From NCBI GenBank assembly GCA_031266555.1, contig JAISAU010000007.1, positions 99,380-163,379 of the forward strand: a DNA stretch of 64,000 bases. The letters run 5' to 3'. Positions 35,863-43,665 of the stretch are shown here, in pieces. The notes under the pieces are model-generated. The model had not been told where the DNA came from, did not search any database, and saw only the letters and a list, made by a program, of their open reading frames with translations. The translations under genes were made by a program, and so were the position numbers. Numbering within the stretch: the first letter of the stretch is position 1; each line of letters opens with the position of its first letter. The DNA is from Campylobacteraceae bacterium. Lineage in GTDB: Bacteria > Campylobacterota > Campylobacteria > Campylobacterales > Campylobacteraceae.

Positions 35863-35961
35863 AACTCCAAAATCATCTTACATGTAACACACAAACAAAC
35901 AACATAAATCGCTTTCTCTAGAATATAACTTTAGTTTGTGTTTTTCTGGATTGCCGCGCTG
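35863..35961 (+). repeat. 100-bp direct repeat, copy B
   Basis: It is the second copy of the element at 34877, two bases shorter. It is followed by the same type of REP-like hairpin (GGATTGCCGCGCT...GCAACGACAG). The two copies enclose the ClbS-like pseudogene and about 0.9 kb. Confidence 0.9.
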
Positions 35962-36218
35962 CGCTCGCAACGACAGAGAAACCTACATGTAAGTTCTAAA
36001 GTTACTCTGTTATTTCTCTGTCTTACGTCATTTTCAGTAGCAAGAATCAAAAAAACGTTTAAATCAAATATATTGAAGGGGGGAATGGCGAGTAACATTA
36101 ATTTTCATATTAATACAAGTTTATAAAAAATAGATTCTATTTTTCACTGGAATGAAGAAGGGAAGTGATTAAATGTTTCGCTTATCATATCTTTCTAGCA
36201 CTATCCATACATAAACCC

Positions 36219-36944
36219 CTAAAAAAACTTAAATCCCTCTCCAAGATAATATGTTCTTACAGCCTTGTTTTGCGCTACTTCATCGCTTGTTCCGCTGGCA
36301 AGCAACGAGCCGTCTTTTATAACGTAAGCTCTGTCGCAAATAGATAAAGTTTCACGCACATTATGATCTGTGATAAGAATGCCGATATTTAATTTTGTCA
36401 AATCTTTCACTATGTTTTGTATATCGCTTACCGCTATAGGATCAACTCCGGCAAACGGTTCGTCTAAAAGCAAGAATTTGGGCATAATGGCAAGCGAGCG
36501 AGCTATTTCACATCGTCTGCGTTCTCCGCCGCTAAGACTCACGCCCTTTCTTTGACGCACGGGTTGAATGTTTAAAAGATCTAAAAGCTCCTCAACCCTA
36601 CTCTCTTGTTCCTCTTTGGTTTTGCACACTATCTCAGCGGCTAAAGCCAGATTTTCTTCCACGCTCAAATCTTTGAAAATACTTGATTCTTGCGGCAGAT
36701 AACCAATGCCAAGCTTCGCTCTTTCATGAAGCGGTTTTGTTGATATTTTTATATCGTCGAGATATATATCGCCGTTTGTAGGAGAAATGAGTCCGCAAAT
36801 CATATAAAAAGTTGTTGTTTTCCCAGCCCCGTTTGGTCCTAAAAGTCCTACAATCTCGCCACTTTTTACCTCAAGAGAGATATCATATATTATTTGCGTT
36901 TTTTTTATAATTTTGGCTAATTTTTGTACCGATAGTTTATGCAT
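36219..36944 (-). CDS. lptB: Lipopolysaccharide export ABC ATPase LptB
   Basis: LptB powers LPS extraction from the inner membrane with LptF/LptG. The 241-residue product shows Walker A (LLGPNGAGKTTTFY), signature LSGGERRRCEIARSL and Walker B (FLLLDEPFAGVDPIAV), followed by DHNVRETLSICDRAYVI, all characteristic of LptB. It overlaps tsaE by eight bases. In Campylobacter I recall rpoN following lptB; here the repeat-rich tract follows. An LptF/G-like permease is encoded at 62841. Confidence 0.95.
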   Translation of the reverse strand: MHKLSVQKLAKIIKKTQIIYDISLEVKSGEIVGLLGPNGAGKTTTFYMICGLISPTNGDIYLDDIKISTKPLHERAKLGIGYLPQESSIFKDLSVEENLALAAEIVCKTKEEQESRVEELLDLLNIQPVRQRKGVSLSGGERRRCEIARSLAIMPKFLLLDEPFAGVDPIAVSDIQNIVKDLTKLNIGILITDHNVRETLSICDRAYVIKDGSLLASGTSDEVAQNKAVRTYYLGEGFKFF

Positions 36945-37362
36945 TGTATACCTTATATACTCTTTTATCAGGCGTTAATGGTACTATTTCAACGACAATA
37001 TACGGTAACGCGTATCGTTTCAGTACCGCTTCAAGCTCCTCGTCACCCCACTCTACGAAGTGATATCCGTTTTGCTGTAAATTTTCCAAAAGTCCGTTTT
37101 CCATAATGCCGCGAACTCCTTTTTGATATATATCATAATGGAAAAAATCCGACGAATATCTATTCATCACAGAAAAAGTCGGACTGGAAACAGCCTCTTT
37201 TTTTATTCCGTAAAGAGTCGCTATATGTTTTACAAGCGTCGTTTTACCAGACGCTAAATCTCCTCTTAGCAAAACTATTCCGCCGCTTGGCAAAAGATTT
37301 GCGATAGCGTTAGCCACCGTTGTTATCTGGCTTTTTTTTAATTCAAATCGCTGTTCTGTCAT
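36937..37362 (-). CDS. tsaE: tRNA threonylcarbamoyladenosine biosynthesis ATPase TsaE
   Basis: TsaE is the ATPase needed with TsaB/TsaD to make t6A37 in tRNAs that read ANN codons. The 141-residue product has the P-loop LRGDLASGKTTLVKHIA, then SSPTFSVMNRY and FHYDIYQ, and FVEWGDEELEAVL, all diagnostic. It precedes lptB with an 8-base overlap; the tsaE-lptB pair is a conserved Campylobacterota arrangement. Confidence 0.94.
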   Translation of the reverse strand: MTEQRFELKKSQITTVANAIANLLPSGGIVLLRGDLASGKTTLVKHIATLYGIKKEAVSSPTFSVMNRYSSDFFHYDIYQKGVRGIMENGLLENLQQNGYHFVEWGDEELEAVLKRYALPYIVVEIVPLTPDKRVYKVYNA

Positions 37363-37395
37363 AATACTTTTATTTATAAAGCCTACATGTAAAGA

Positions 37396-38379
37396 CTAAA
37401 ACATATGTGAAAACTTGACAATCTCATCAAGTTTCTCTTTAGCTTTACCGCTTTCAATTGCCATTCTCGCCATCTCAAGTCCCTCTTGCACATCTCTTGC
37501 TTTATCGTCCAAAACAAGCGTAAAAGCCGTATTTATAAGCACTATGTCTCTTTTAGCGCCTTTTTCTTTATTTGTCAGCGTATCAAGAGCTATCTTAGCG
37601 TTTTGCGAAGCGTCTCCGCCGACAACTTCTTGTTTATCCGAAATTTTTATGCCGTACTTTTGCGGATCTATCTCAAACTCAACAACTTCGCCGTCTTTTA
37701 ACATAGCGGCTTTTGTAGTGGAACTTACGCTTATCTCGTCCATACCGTCGTTTGAACTTACGACAAGAGTCGAGATATTATTTAAAAGTTTTGCCGCATT
37801 CGCCATTTTGATATTAAAACTAGGATTTAAAACGCCTATCAATCCTTTTTTAGCGCCAGCCGGATTACATAAAGGTCCTATGATATTAAAAATCGTAGGA
37901 TGCGGGATACTTCTTCTAATCGGCATAATATATGACATAGCGGGATGATGATTTACGGCAAACATAAAGGTGAAATTCGTATCCTCGAGCATTTTAATCT
38001 GCCCTTCTTTTGGAATACTTAAGTTTATACCCACAGCTTCTAACATATCAGCGCTTCCGGAGTTGCTTGTTATAGCTCTGTTTCCGTGTTTTGCCACATA
38101 ACAGCCAAGCGAAGCCAAAATGATAGCCGCCGTGCTTGAGATATTAATGCTTTTGCTTTTATCTCCGCCTGTGCCTACAATGTCTATTATCTTACTTTGA
38201 AGCTCAAAAGGAACGGAAAGTCTTATGGAGTGGCTTCTCATAACGGTAGCGGCGGCGGCTATCTCCTCTTCGTTTTCGCCGTTTTCATAAAGCGTTGTCA
38301 AAAGCGACCTCGCCTCCCACTCGCTTAATTCGTTTTGGAAAAGCGCGGCAAACGCTTTTTTAGCTTCCAAAAAATTCAT
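37396..38379 (-). CDS. trpD: Anthranilate phosphoribosyltransferase
   Basis: TrpD attaches phosphoribosyl to anthranilate in tryptophan synthesis. The 327-residue product shows DIVGTGGDKSKSINISSTAA (PRPP/phosphate binding), KHGNRAITSNSGSADMLEAV, and MFAVNHHPAMSYIMPIRRSI, as in stand-alone TrpD. No other trp gene is in the window. The start overlaps the upstream S4 gene by four bases. Confidence 0.95.
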   Translation of the reverse strand: MNFLEAKKAFAALFQNELSEWEARSLLTTLYENGENEEEIAAAATVMRSHSIRLSVPFELQSKIIDIVGTGGDKSKSINISSTAAIILASLGCYVAKHGNRAITSNSGSADMLEAVGINLSIPKEGQIKMLEDTNFTFMFAVNHHPAMSYIMPIRRSIPHPTIFNIIGPLCNPAGAKKGLIGVLNPSFNIKMANAAKLLNNISTLVVSSNDGMDEISVSSTTKAAMLKDGEVVEFEIDPQKYGIKISDKQEVVGGDASQNAKIALDTLTNKEKGAKRDIVLINTAFTLVLDDKARDVQEGLEMARMAIESGKAKEKLDEIVKFSHMF

Positions 38380-38624
38380 ATTATTTCCTTTATGTAGCTG
38401 TTTTGTTCCGTTTTTGAGATAGTTTTTGTATTTGGTATTTGCAAAACTTCATACTTTACGCTATGTTGCAAATAAGCGATTGTTATGATATCGCCGACTT
38501 GCACATTTTTTGACGGCTTTACGACTTTGCCGTTAATGCTCACAACGCCGTTTTTGCACATATCTTCCGCGATAGCGCGGCGTTTAGTTATATTAACACA
38601 ATTTAGATATTTGTCTATTCTCAT
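38376..38624 (-). CDS. S4-domain RNA-binding protein (small)
   Basis: The 82-residue product is essentially an S4 domain: MRIDKYLNCVNITKRRAIAE then DMCKNGVVSINGKVVKPSKN and VQVGDIITI. It resembles RqcP/HslR-type proteins that bind stalled ribosomes or rRNA. It is coupled to trpD (ATGA-type overlap). The exact role is open. Confidence 0.85.
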   Translation of the reverse strand: MRIDKYLNCVNITKRRAIAEDMCKNGVVSINGKVVKPSKNVQVGDIITIAYLQHSVKYEVLQIPNTKTISKTEQNSYIKEII

Positions 38625-38733
38625 TGCGTAATTGTAATAAAAAATGTTTAAATTAGGCTGTTTTATAGAGCTTTTTAATCTTTAATTGGACAATTTTAGC
38701 TATCATTCTATAAAAATTTAATTAGGAGTTAAT

Positions 38734-39147
38734 ATGTCTTTTTGTCCAATCAGCGCGAACGCTAACAGCGCGCATATAGGAAAATTGATTTTGAGGGTTT
38801 TAGTTGGTGGTCTTATGCTTTTACACGGCATAAATAAGATAACGCATGGAGTGACTTTCATAAAAGGGTTACTATCAACTTCCGTTTTTCCTGAGTTTTT
38901 CGCGTACGGCGTATATGTAGGCGAAGTTTTGGCTCCCGTGCTTCTTATAATCGGCTTTAAAACAAGGCTTGCCGCGTTAGCACTCGCGATCAATATGGTG
39001 TTTGTAATACTATTGTCGCACGCTTCTAATATATTTTCCTTAAGTCAACATGGCGGACTTGCGTTAGAAAACGTCTATTTTTATCTATTTGCCTCTGCAG
39101 CGATTTTCTTTTTAGGCGGCGGTAAATATTCTGTAGATAGAAACTAA
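38734..39147 (+). CDS. DoxX-family membrane protein
   Basis: The 137-residue product has four transmembrane segments and the DoxX text LILRVLVGGLMLLHGINKIT, VYVGEVLAPVLLIIGFKTRL and ALALAINMVFVILL. Family members form part of thiosulfate:quinone oxidoreductase in archaea or act in redox membrane complexes; here no partner is seen. AGGAG lies six bases before the start. It is probably cotranscribed with the following thioesterase gene. Confidence 0.88.
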   Translation: MSFCPISANANSAHIGKLILRVLVGGLMLLHGINKITHGVTFIKGLLSTSVFPEFFAYGVYVGEVLAPVLLIIGFKTRLAALALAINMVFVILLSHASNIFSLSQHGGLALENVYFYLFASAAIFFLGGGKYSVDRN

Positions 39148-39194
39148 AAAGCCAAAAAAAACAAAAATTGACATTTTTTTAAAAGGATTTTATT

Positions 39195-39566
39195 TTGAAA
39201 ATAAGAATATATTATGAAGACACAGATGCCGGCGGAGTTGTATATCATACAAATTACATCAAATATTGCGAACGCGCGAGAAGCCAAATGTTTTATGACG
39301 ACGGTAAAAAACTTGGCGAAAATAATTGCCACTTTGTTGTCAAAAAAATAGACGCGGAATATTTTAAACCTGCATATTTAGGAGATTTGATAGAGGTTAA
39401 AACGGAGGTTTTAGAACTAAAAGGCACGTGTGTCAATGTTTTACATACAATATACAGAGGTGAAGAGAAACTTTTTAGCGCGAAAATTTTAATAGTTTTT
39501 GTGAGCGACTTTAAGCCTACGAGATTGCCAAACGACATAAGAGAGTTTTTTTTGAAAAAGTCGTAA
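39195..39566 (+). CDS. YbgC/FadM-type acyl-CoA thioesterase
   Basis: The 123-residue hotdog protein opens IRIYYEDTDAGGVVYHTNYI, the YbgC signature with the catalytic Asp, then YCERARSQMF. It ends with SDFKPTRLPNDIREFF. It starts with TTG, with AAAAGG eight bases upstream. YbgC-type enzymes cleave short or medium acyl-CoA or acyl-ACP. It follows the DoxX gene and is closed by a 9-bp hairpin at 39672. Confidence 0.9.
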   Translation: MKIRIYYEDTDAGGVVYHTNYIKYCERARSQMFYDDGKKLGENNCHFVVKKIDAEYFKPAYLGDLIEVKTEVLELKGTCVNVLHTIYRGEEKLFSAKILIVFVSDFKPTRLPNDIREFFLKKS

Positions 39567-39671
39567 AAATCTTTACATGTAAATATCAAAAAGTTATTCG
39601 CTTTACCTGTAGAAGCTATTTAAGGTTTCTACATGTAAGAGTTAAAAGCTTAAAAGAGACATCAAAACTGA

Positions 39672-39699
39672 ACGCAAAGCGGTAAACTCAGCTTTGCGT
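39672..39699. terminator. Bidirectional terminator between YbgC and the flavin-fold protein
   Basis: ACGCAAAGC and GCTTTGCGT form a 9-bp stem with a ten-base loop, followed by CTTTAAAG. It lies between two gene ends, so it can act on both. Confidence 0.65.
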
Positions 39700-39717
39700 C
39701 TTTAAAGTTATGACAAA

Positions 39718-40137
39718 TTACAACTCTACCTTAAATGTTTTATCGGGTCCGGTAAGTACCATAGCCTCCGAAAAAGAGACTTCATATAAATTCATCTCAT
39801 TTCCATTTTCTTCGATATTTTCCTTATACCACGGCATTTTAGCGATAAAAATATCCGCCGCATCGAAAACGCTTTTTTCGCTTTTGGCAACAGTAGCGTA
39901 ATGCGCCCTAATATGCGCTAACCCTTTTGTTGGAATAGTAGTAAACGCTACGTTGCTGTTTTTTAAAAATTCAGCTTCTTTTGGGTCGCCTTTTGTGGAA
40001 ACAAAATAGAGCGTCTTTTCGGAAACTACAAAAACAAAATTTACTATTCTCACATTAGGAATATTATCAACTGTAGATGCGAGCGCGATCCGCTCCGCTT
40101 TTTCCATGATTTTTTCAAACTCTTTTTTCTCGTCCAT
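39718..40137 (-). CDS. Pyridoxamine 5'-phosphate oxidase-like (split-barrel flavin) protein
   Basis: The 139-residue product has the split-barrel pattern: EKAERIALASTVDNIPNVRI, VNFVFVVSEKTLYFVSTKGD, FLKNSNVAFTTIPTKGLAHI and RAHYATVAKSEKSVF. It lacks the full PdxH signature and is the size of small FMN-binding or heme-binding relatives. It is the second gene after a MarR regulator (24 bases apart), which suggests a redox or detoxification job under that regulator. Confidence 0.82.
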   Translation of the reverse strand: MDEKKEFEKIMEKAERIALASTVDNIPNVRIVNFVFVVSEKTLYFVSTKGDPKEAEFLKNSNVAFTTIPTKGLAHIRAHYATVAKSEKSVFDAADIFIAKMPWYKENIEENGNEMNLYEVSFSEAMVLTGPDKTFKVEL

Positions 40138-40161
40138 TTTTTTTTGCCTTTATTAATTTAA

Positions 40162-40605
40162 TTAAGTCAATTTATGTAGAAAATCTCGAAATATTTTTTC
40201 ATCGTCTGATAAAACGCCGAAAAAATCATCGTCAATTTTCTCAACAATCGGAAGCGCAAGCCGTATAGCTTCCAATCCTTTATCCAAAAGTTTTATAGCG
40301 TTTGCCCTTGTGTCTTTAGGATTGGCAGCTCTAGCCAAATATCCGCTAACTTCCAAACCTCTTATGATTTGCGACACAGACATCACATCCATATCCGCCA
40401 TTTTGGCGATACTCGCTTGCGACACAAATCTATCCGACTGTCCTAAAAAGTTTAGTACGGTCATAACGACAAATTGCGGGTGCGTTATGCCGATTTTTCG
40501 CAACTCGTTCTTGATAGAAGTATGCCATTTGTTATACACGCGAATGAAAATCAAACCTGTAGAAGCGTCCGCGTTTTTCCTAAAGCGGTTAGATGGAAAT
40601 TCCAT
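40162..40605 (-). CDS. MarR-family regulator
   Basis: The 147-residue product has the winged HTH (SQASIAKMADMDVMSVSQII) and the wing text LARAANPKDTRANAIKLLDK. The start overlaps the stop of a 25-codon upstream frame (TAATG), so translation is probably coupled. Two palindromes centred on TAAGTATACTTA lie just ahead of the transcript and are likely its operators. The flavin-fold gene downstream is the probable target. Confidence 0.88.
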   Translation of the reverse strand: MEFPSNRFRKNADASTGLIFIRVYNKWHTSIKNELRKIGITHPQFVVMTVLNFLGQSDRFVSQASIAKMADMDVMSVSQIIRGLEVSGYLARAANPKDTRANAIKLLDKGLEAIRLALPIVEKIDDDFFGVLSDDEKIFRDFLHKLT

Positions 40606-40682
40606 TACTTTTTAACCTCTCGTTTAATTTTCAAAACCGCGTCGGAAATGGCGTTTACAGCAACTTTACATTGAAACTCCAT
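40605..40682 (-). CDS. 25-residue leader-like small protein before marR
   Basis: The frame MEFQCKVAVNAISDAVLKIK-REVKK runs from ATG 40682 to a TAA that overlaps the marR start (TAATG). A strong AAAGGAG lies eight bases upstream of the ATG. The peptide is amphipathic with a lysine-rich end, one cysteine and no membrane segment. It may be a real microprotein or serve to deliver ribosomes to marR. The strong ribosome-binding site and the coupling are what support it. Confidence 0.5.
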   Translation of the reverse strand: MEFQCKVAVNAISDAVLKIKREVKK

Positions 40683-40700
40683 AATGATTACTCCTTTAGA

Positions 40701-40727
40701 TAAGTATACTTATAGTAAGTACACTTA
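40701..40727. promoter_or_regulatory. Tandem palindromes, likely MarR operator
   Basis: TAAGTATACTTA (40701-40712, perfect) and TAAGTACACTTA (40716-40727, one mismatched pair) are 15 bp centre to centre, 19 bases upstream of the 25-codon frame. Such paired sites fit an autoregulated MarR dimer. Confidence 0.6.
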
Positions 40728-41407
40728 TTATATAGCAGACAACTCCTTTTGTCAAGCTTTTTAGCGTCACATGTATATAAATCTATAAGTAAATATTCTA
40801 CATATAAGAATTAAAAGTGATTTTAATACTGTATGCAAGAGTTTTTGAGAAATATACATGCAAAAATTTAAATCAAAATTTCATTTTATTTGTTACATGT
40901 AAGAGTTGAAATGCCTCCATAAAACAGATATTTAATTGGTAAAATAAGATTTTTAGGCTTTACATGTACGAGGAATTTTTTCAAAAGAGAAGATATTAGG
41001 CTAAAAAAGATACAAAAAAATATATTTTATTTGGTTTCACATTTGGATTTGAAGTTTTTAGGATATGCGGTTAATCAACTCGTATTTGCTGTCATTTCTC
41101 CGTTATCTTCAAAATCATATACAATTTTAAACCCAAGTTTGATAAAATCACATGTTTTATAATATAAATAAATTGACGAAGCAATCCATATTCTTCCGTC
41201 ATTGCGAGCTGATGAGCGTGGCAATCCATAATTCTAAAATATTCTAAGCAGGAAGTGGATTGCTTCGTCGCTAAATCTCCTCGCAATGACACAAATATCT
41301 CCGTCATTGCGAGACACAAAGTGTCGTGGCAATCCAGAGGAATTACAAAAAATGAGAATAATAAAAGGATAAGCAAAACAAAGATCGCTTATCCCGAATA
41401 TTTAAAC
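40728..41407. other. Gene-free tract with REP-like hairpins
   Basis: About 680 bases without a credible gene. The left part is A+T-rich with TACATGTA at 40894 and 40961. The right part holds REP-like units (partial at 41174-41189; full at 41197-41230, 41256-41291 and 41302-41336) with ends GTCATTGCGAG and GGCAATCCA. Open frames here come from the repeats. Confidence 0.7.
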
Positions 41408-42147
41408 TTACTGCAAAAATTTTTCAAATATAACCATAGAGTCTGTTCCGTAAAGGTAAAACCTAAAATGATAGTAAAACTCCCCATCATTTTTATCGCA
41501 CTGCCACTCTGTAGCATCATCGGTATTGCAACTAACATTGGCATTGTTTATATCAAAAAACTTTCCGCTTATATCTGCATAATAATCGGCAAATTCTGAG
41601 CTCATGTCGCCCTCATACTTTGTTATAGCGGCTACACTGTCAAGCAAAGCAGCGTCTACATTTCCGAATAGATTTGTAAATTCACTATTTGATATGCTTC
41701 TGTTGGCTTCAAGAACCATTCCTATATATAAATTATAATAGCTCTCAACCCAAATATATCCACTAAGCAAACCTTTAGACGCAAGGTCATTTAGACTATA
41801 ATCATACCGAAAATTATTGTCGTCAACATAGTATTCATTGTAAAGAGTAACGTCTTTCCCACTCACTGTAGCGTTGAAAGATTTTGCCAGCTGTGTAGAA
41901 GAATTATTGTAATATGTCACCATTTTGTGTTCATAAGTTGTAGTAAAACCCGAAGTATCAAGCGGTGGAAAATCTGACATAAAATTGGCAATATCATCGC
42001 TTTCGTCGTTTGAACTGCTTCCGCCACCTCCGCAGCCGATTAAAGAAAAACTAAAAAGAAAAGCTAATAAGAGAGAGAGAGAGAGAGAGAGAATGCGTTA
42101 AACTTAAATAAGGATAAAGCTTTAAAATTAGTCATGAGAGACAACAT
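41408..42147 (-). CDS. Phase-variable predicted lipoprotein, presently out of frame
   Basis: The start at 42147 (AGGAGG five bases upstream; a second in-frame ATG at 42135) opens MLSLMTNFKALSLFKFNA. It then enters a (TC)11 tract. In the present length the frame ends at TAG shortly after. With ten or thirteen TC units the frame joins LLAFLFSFSLIGCGGGGSSS, a perfect lipoprotein signal peptide and lipobox. A 245-residue protein with a secreted domain of unknown function then follows (TTYEHKMVTYYNNSSTQLAK, NLYIGMVLEANRSISNSEFT, ending MVIFEKFLQ). So it is switched OFF here by one repeat unit. Two cysteines (NVSCNTDDATEWQCDK) probably form a disulfide. It is surrounded by REP-like repeats. Confidence 0.8.
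42071..42092 (-). repeat. (TC)11 tract in the lipoprotein signal peptide (GA on the + strand)
   Basis: Eleven GA units on the + strand give 22 bases. From the ATG at 42135, 43 bases precede the tract, so 65 bases precede TTATTA. A multiple of three would be needed for reading through. Losing one unit (63) or gaining two (69) restores the frame. The tract encodes Ser-Leu repeats in the hydrophobic core. Confidence 0.9.
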
Positions 42148-43069
42148 GTAGACCTCCTGTGATTTAAGATGAATTCATAAATGAATTTTGGTTATTATAT
42201 CAAAAATCAATATAAAAGTAATGGTTTTGCCATAATCGTTTGGTTTAAGCATGTATGCCGAAAAAATATATCCGTAAAAGTCCTTACATGTAAGGTAAAA
42301 ATAGCGAAACGGATTATGAAAAAACGGTTCTTTGTCGATTTCACTGGATTGCCACGCTGACTTCGGCAGCTCGCAATGACAAAGAATCATAATTGTGTCA
42401 TTGCGAGGAGCGACACGACGTGGCAATCTGAAAATATGAAACGCTTTACATGTAAAGATAGATTGCTGCGCTTTGTTAGCAATGACAGAGAATAATTGTG
42501 TCATTGCGAACCGATGAAATCGGTGTGGCAATCCATTGACCTGCATATATTTTATATCATCATGATACTTTTGAATTTCCTTTGTGCTTTTCATTTCTTT
42601 GTTATTGATACCCGTCTTGTGCGGATATGACGGAAAGTGGATTGCTTCGTCATTTCATTCCTCGCAATGACACAAATATCTCCAAACTCGCGCATTTGTA
42701 CTGCCAAAGTATTTTTGATTTTGCGAGGATAAAGTGTGAGGACTGCTTGAAGTTGTTGTTGAAAACAGCAACGAGTTCCGCAACGCCAGAAGCAAAACAA
42801 AAATACGAGGGTAGCCTATTATTTTATTAATAGGATAGCGGCAAGTTCTTTGCCTCTTTCTTGCTTGTTCAAGAAAGATAGTCGCTAAAGCTTTAGATCT
42901 AGCGAAACAAAAATCATAAGCAAAAAGTATAAAGATAGATTCCTGTCTGCGCAGGAATGACAAAATACGGATTGCTTCACTTTGTTCACAATGACGGAAT
43001 TTTGTTTTTATGTTTCGATGCTTATTTATTATTTTTTAGATTGCCATATTTGCAATGACAGAGAAAGTT
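42148..43069. repeat. Repeat-rich tract with REP-like hairpins before oorC
   Basis: About 920 bases with no credible gene. REP-like units lie at 42344-42380, 42397-42430, 42461-42488, 42499-42536, 42637-42672, 42968-42997 and 43040-43062. A related TTCCTGTCTGCGCAGGAATGAC-like inverted repeat lies near 42940-42961. A long imperfect hairpin occupies 42709-42806 (separate entry), followed by CCTATTA/TAATAGG at 42815-42834. Apparent reading frames follow repeat sequence and are not called. Confidence 0.75.
42709..42806. other. Long imperfect hairpin, candidate structured element
   Basis: GTATTTTTGATTTTGC (42709-42724) pairs with GCAAAACAAAAATAC (42792-42806) with one bulge. Inside, GTTGTTG and CAGCAAC can form a second stem. 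Together they give a ~98-base folded unit unlike the neighbouring short REP-like units. I do not recognise a family. Confidence 0.45.
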
Positions 43070-43094
43070 AAGAGGAGAGTGGGTTTCTCCTCTT
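43070..43094 (-). terminator. Terminator of the TCA-cycle operon after oorC
   Basis: AAGAGGAGA and TCTCCTCTT form a 9-bp stem with a seven-base loop, six bases after the oorC stop on the minus strand, followed by AACTTT. Confidence 0.7.
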
Positions 43095-43100
43095 ATGTTT

Positions 43101-43655
43101 TTAGTCTAAAAGAGCTTTTTGAGCGTATTTTATACCAAGCTCATAAGCTTTTTTATTCGCTACTTTGACTTTTTCAGGAACTTTTGAGAGCATAACCTCT
43201 TCAACAATTTTTTTATCTAAAACTTTTGTCATTTCTACGGTAATAGCAAGCGCTACTACCGATTGGGTTACGACATTTCCAACCTCTTCTTTAGCTATCG
43301 TTATAATCGGGATTTCATAAATCTTCCATCTTTTTTTGTCCTCTTGCGTAGGAGTTACGAGATTTGGCTCAACCACTATAATCCCTCCGTCTTTTACGCC
43401 GTCTTTAAATTGATTATAGCTTACTTGCGCGGTTGCCAGCATAAACTCTATCTCTCCTTCGTTAGCATACGGAAACAGTATCTCGTTTTCGCTAAGTATA
43501 ATATCCACTTTTGTCGGACCTCCTCTCACTTGAGAAGTATAAGTCGAAGCTTTTATACCGTAACCGCCCTCTTCTATTTTTGCCGCCGCTAAGATTTCGC
43601 CAGCTAATATAACGCCTTGTCCGCCAACTCCAACAAATCGTAATTGTCTCTCCAT
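43101..43655 (-). CDS. oorC: 2-oxoglutarate:acceptor oxidoreductase, gamma subunit
   Basis: OorDABC oxidises 2-oxoglutarate to succinyl-CoA, passing electrons to a flavodoxin or ferredoxin-type acceptor; it replaces 2-oxoglutarate dehydrogenase in microaerophilic Campylobacterota. The 184-residue gamma subunit opens RQLRFVGVGGQGVILAGEIL and has YTSQVRGGPTKVDIILSENE, typical of the gamma domain. It is last in the icd-mdh-sucC-sucD-oorDABC run, ten bases after oorB, and is followed by a hairpin terminator. Confidence 0.95.
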   Translation of the reverse strand: MERQLRFVGVGGQGVILAGEILAAAKIEEGGYGIKASTYTSQVRGGPTKVDIILSENEILFPYANEGEIEFMLATAQVSYNQFKDGVKDGGIIVVEPNLVTPTQEDKKRWKIYEIPIITIAKEEVGNVVTQSVVALAITVEMTKVLDKKIVEEVMLSKVPEKVKVANKKAYELGIKYAQKALLD

Positions 43656-43665
43656 AAGATACTCC

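Larger units (their letters stand above)
34559..36218. other. Gene-poor, repeat-rich tract between marR-macAB and lptB
   Basis: About 1.66 kb hold no intact gene. It contains REP-like hairpins ending in GTCATTGCGAG and GGCAATCCA (34734-34771, 34961-35000, 35011-35071, 35755-35791, 35806-35840, 35945-35975). It also has a ~100-bp direct repeat (34877 and 35863), an isolated promoter with a 9-codon reading frame, an orphan 12-bp terminator and a decayed ClbS-like gene. Seven TACATGTA palindromes are also present. No transposase or integrase is visible, so how the tract arose is unclear. Confidence 0.75.

Noticed and set aside
34559..36218. Insertion sequence or transposon
   Set aside because: There are repeats and a pseudogene, but no transposase remnant, no terminal inverted repeats bounding a unit and no target duplication that I could see.
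42175..42963. Several open frames of 67-139 codons in the repeat tract before oorC
   Set aside because: They read through REP-like repeats (HCEL, PRNDT-type text repeats in each), have no ribosome-binding sites and no domain-like composition.
34734..43062. CRISPR array
   Set aside because: The repeated units are hairpins in both orientations with irregular spacing. There are no uniform spacers and no cas genes.
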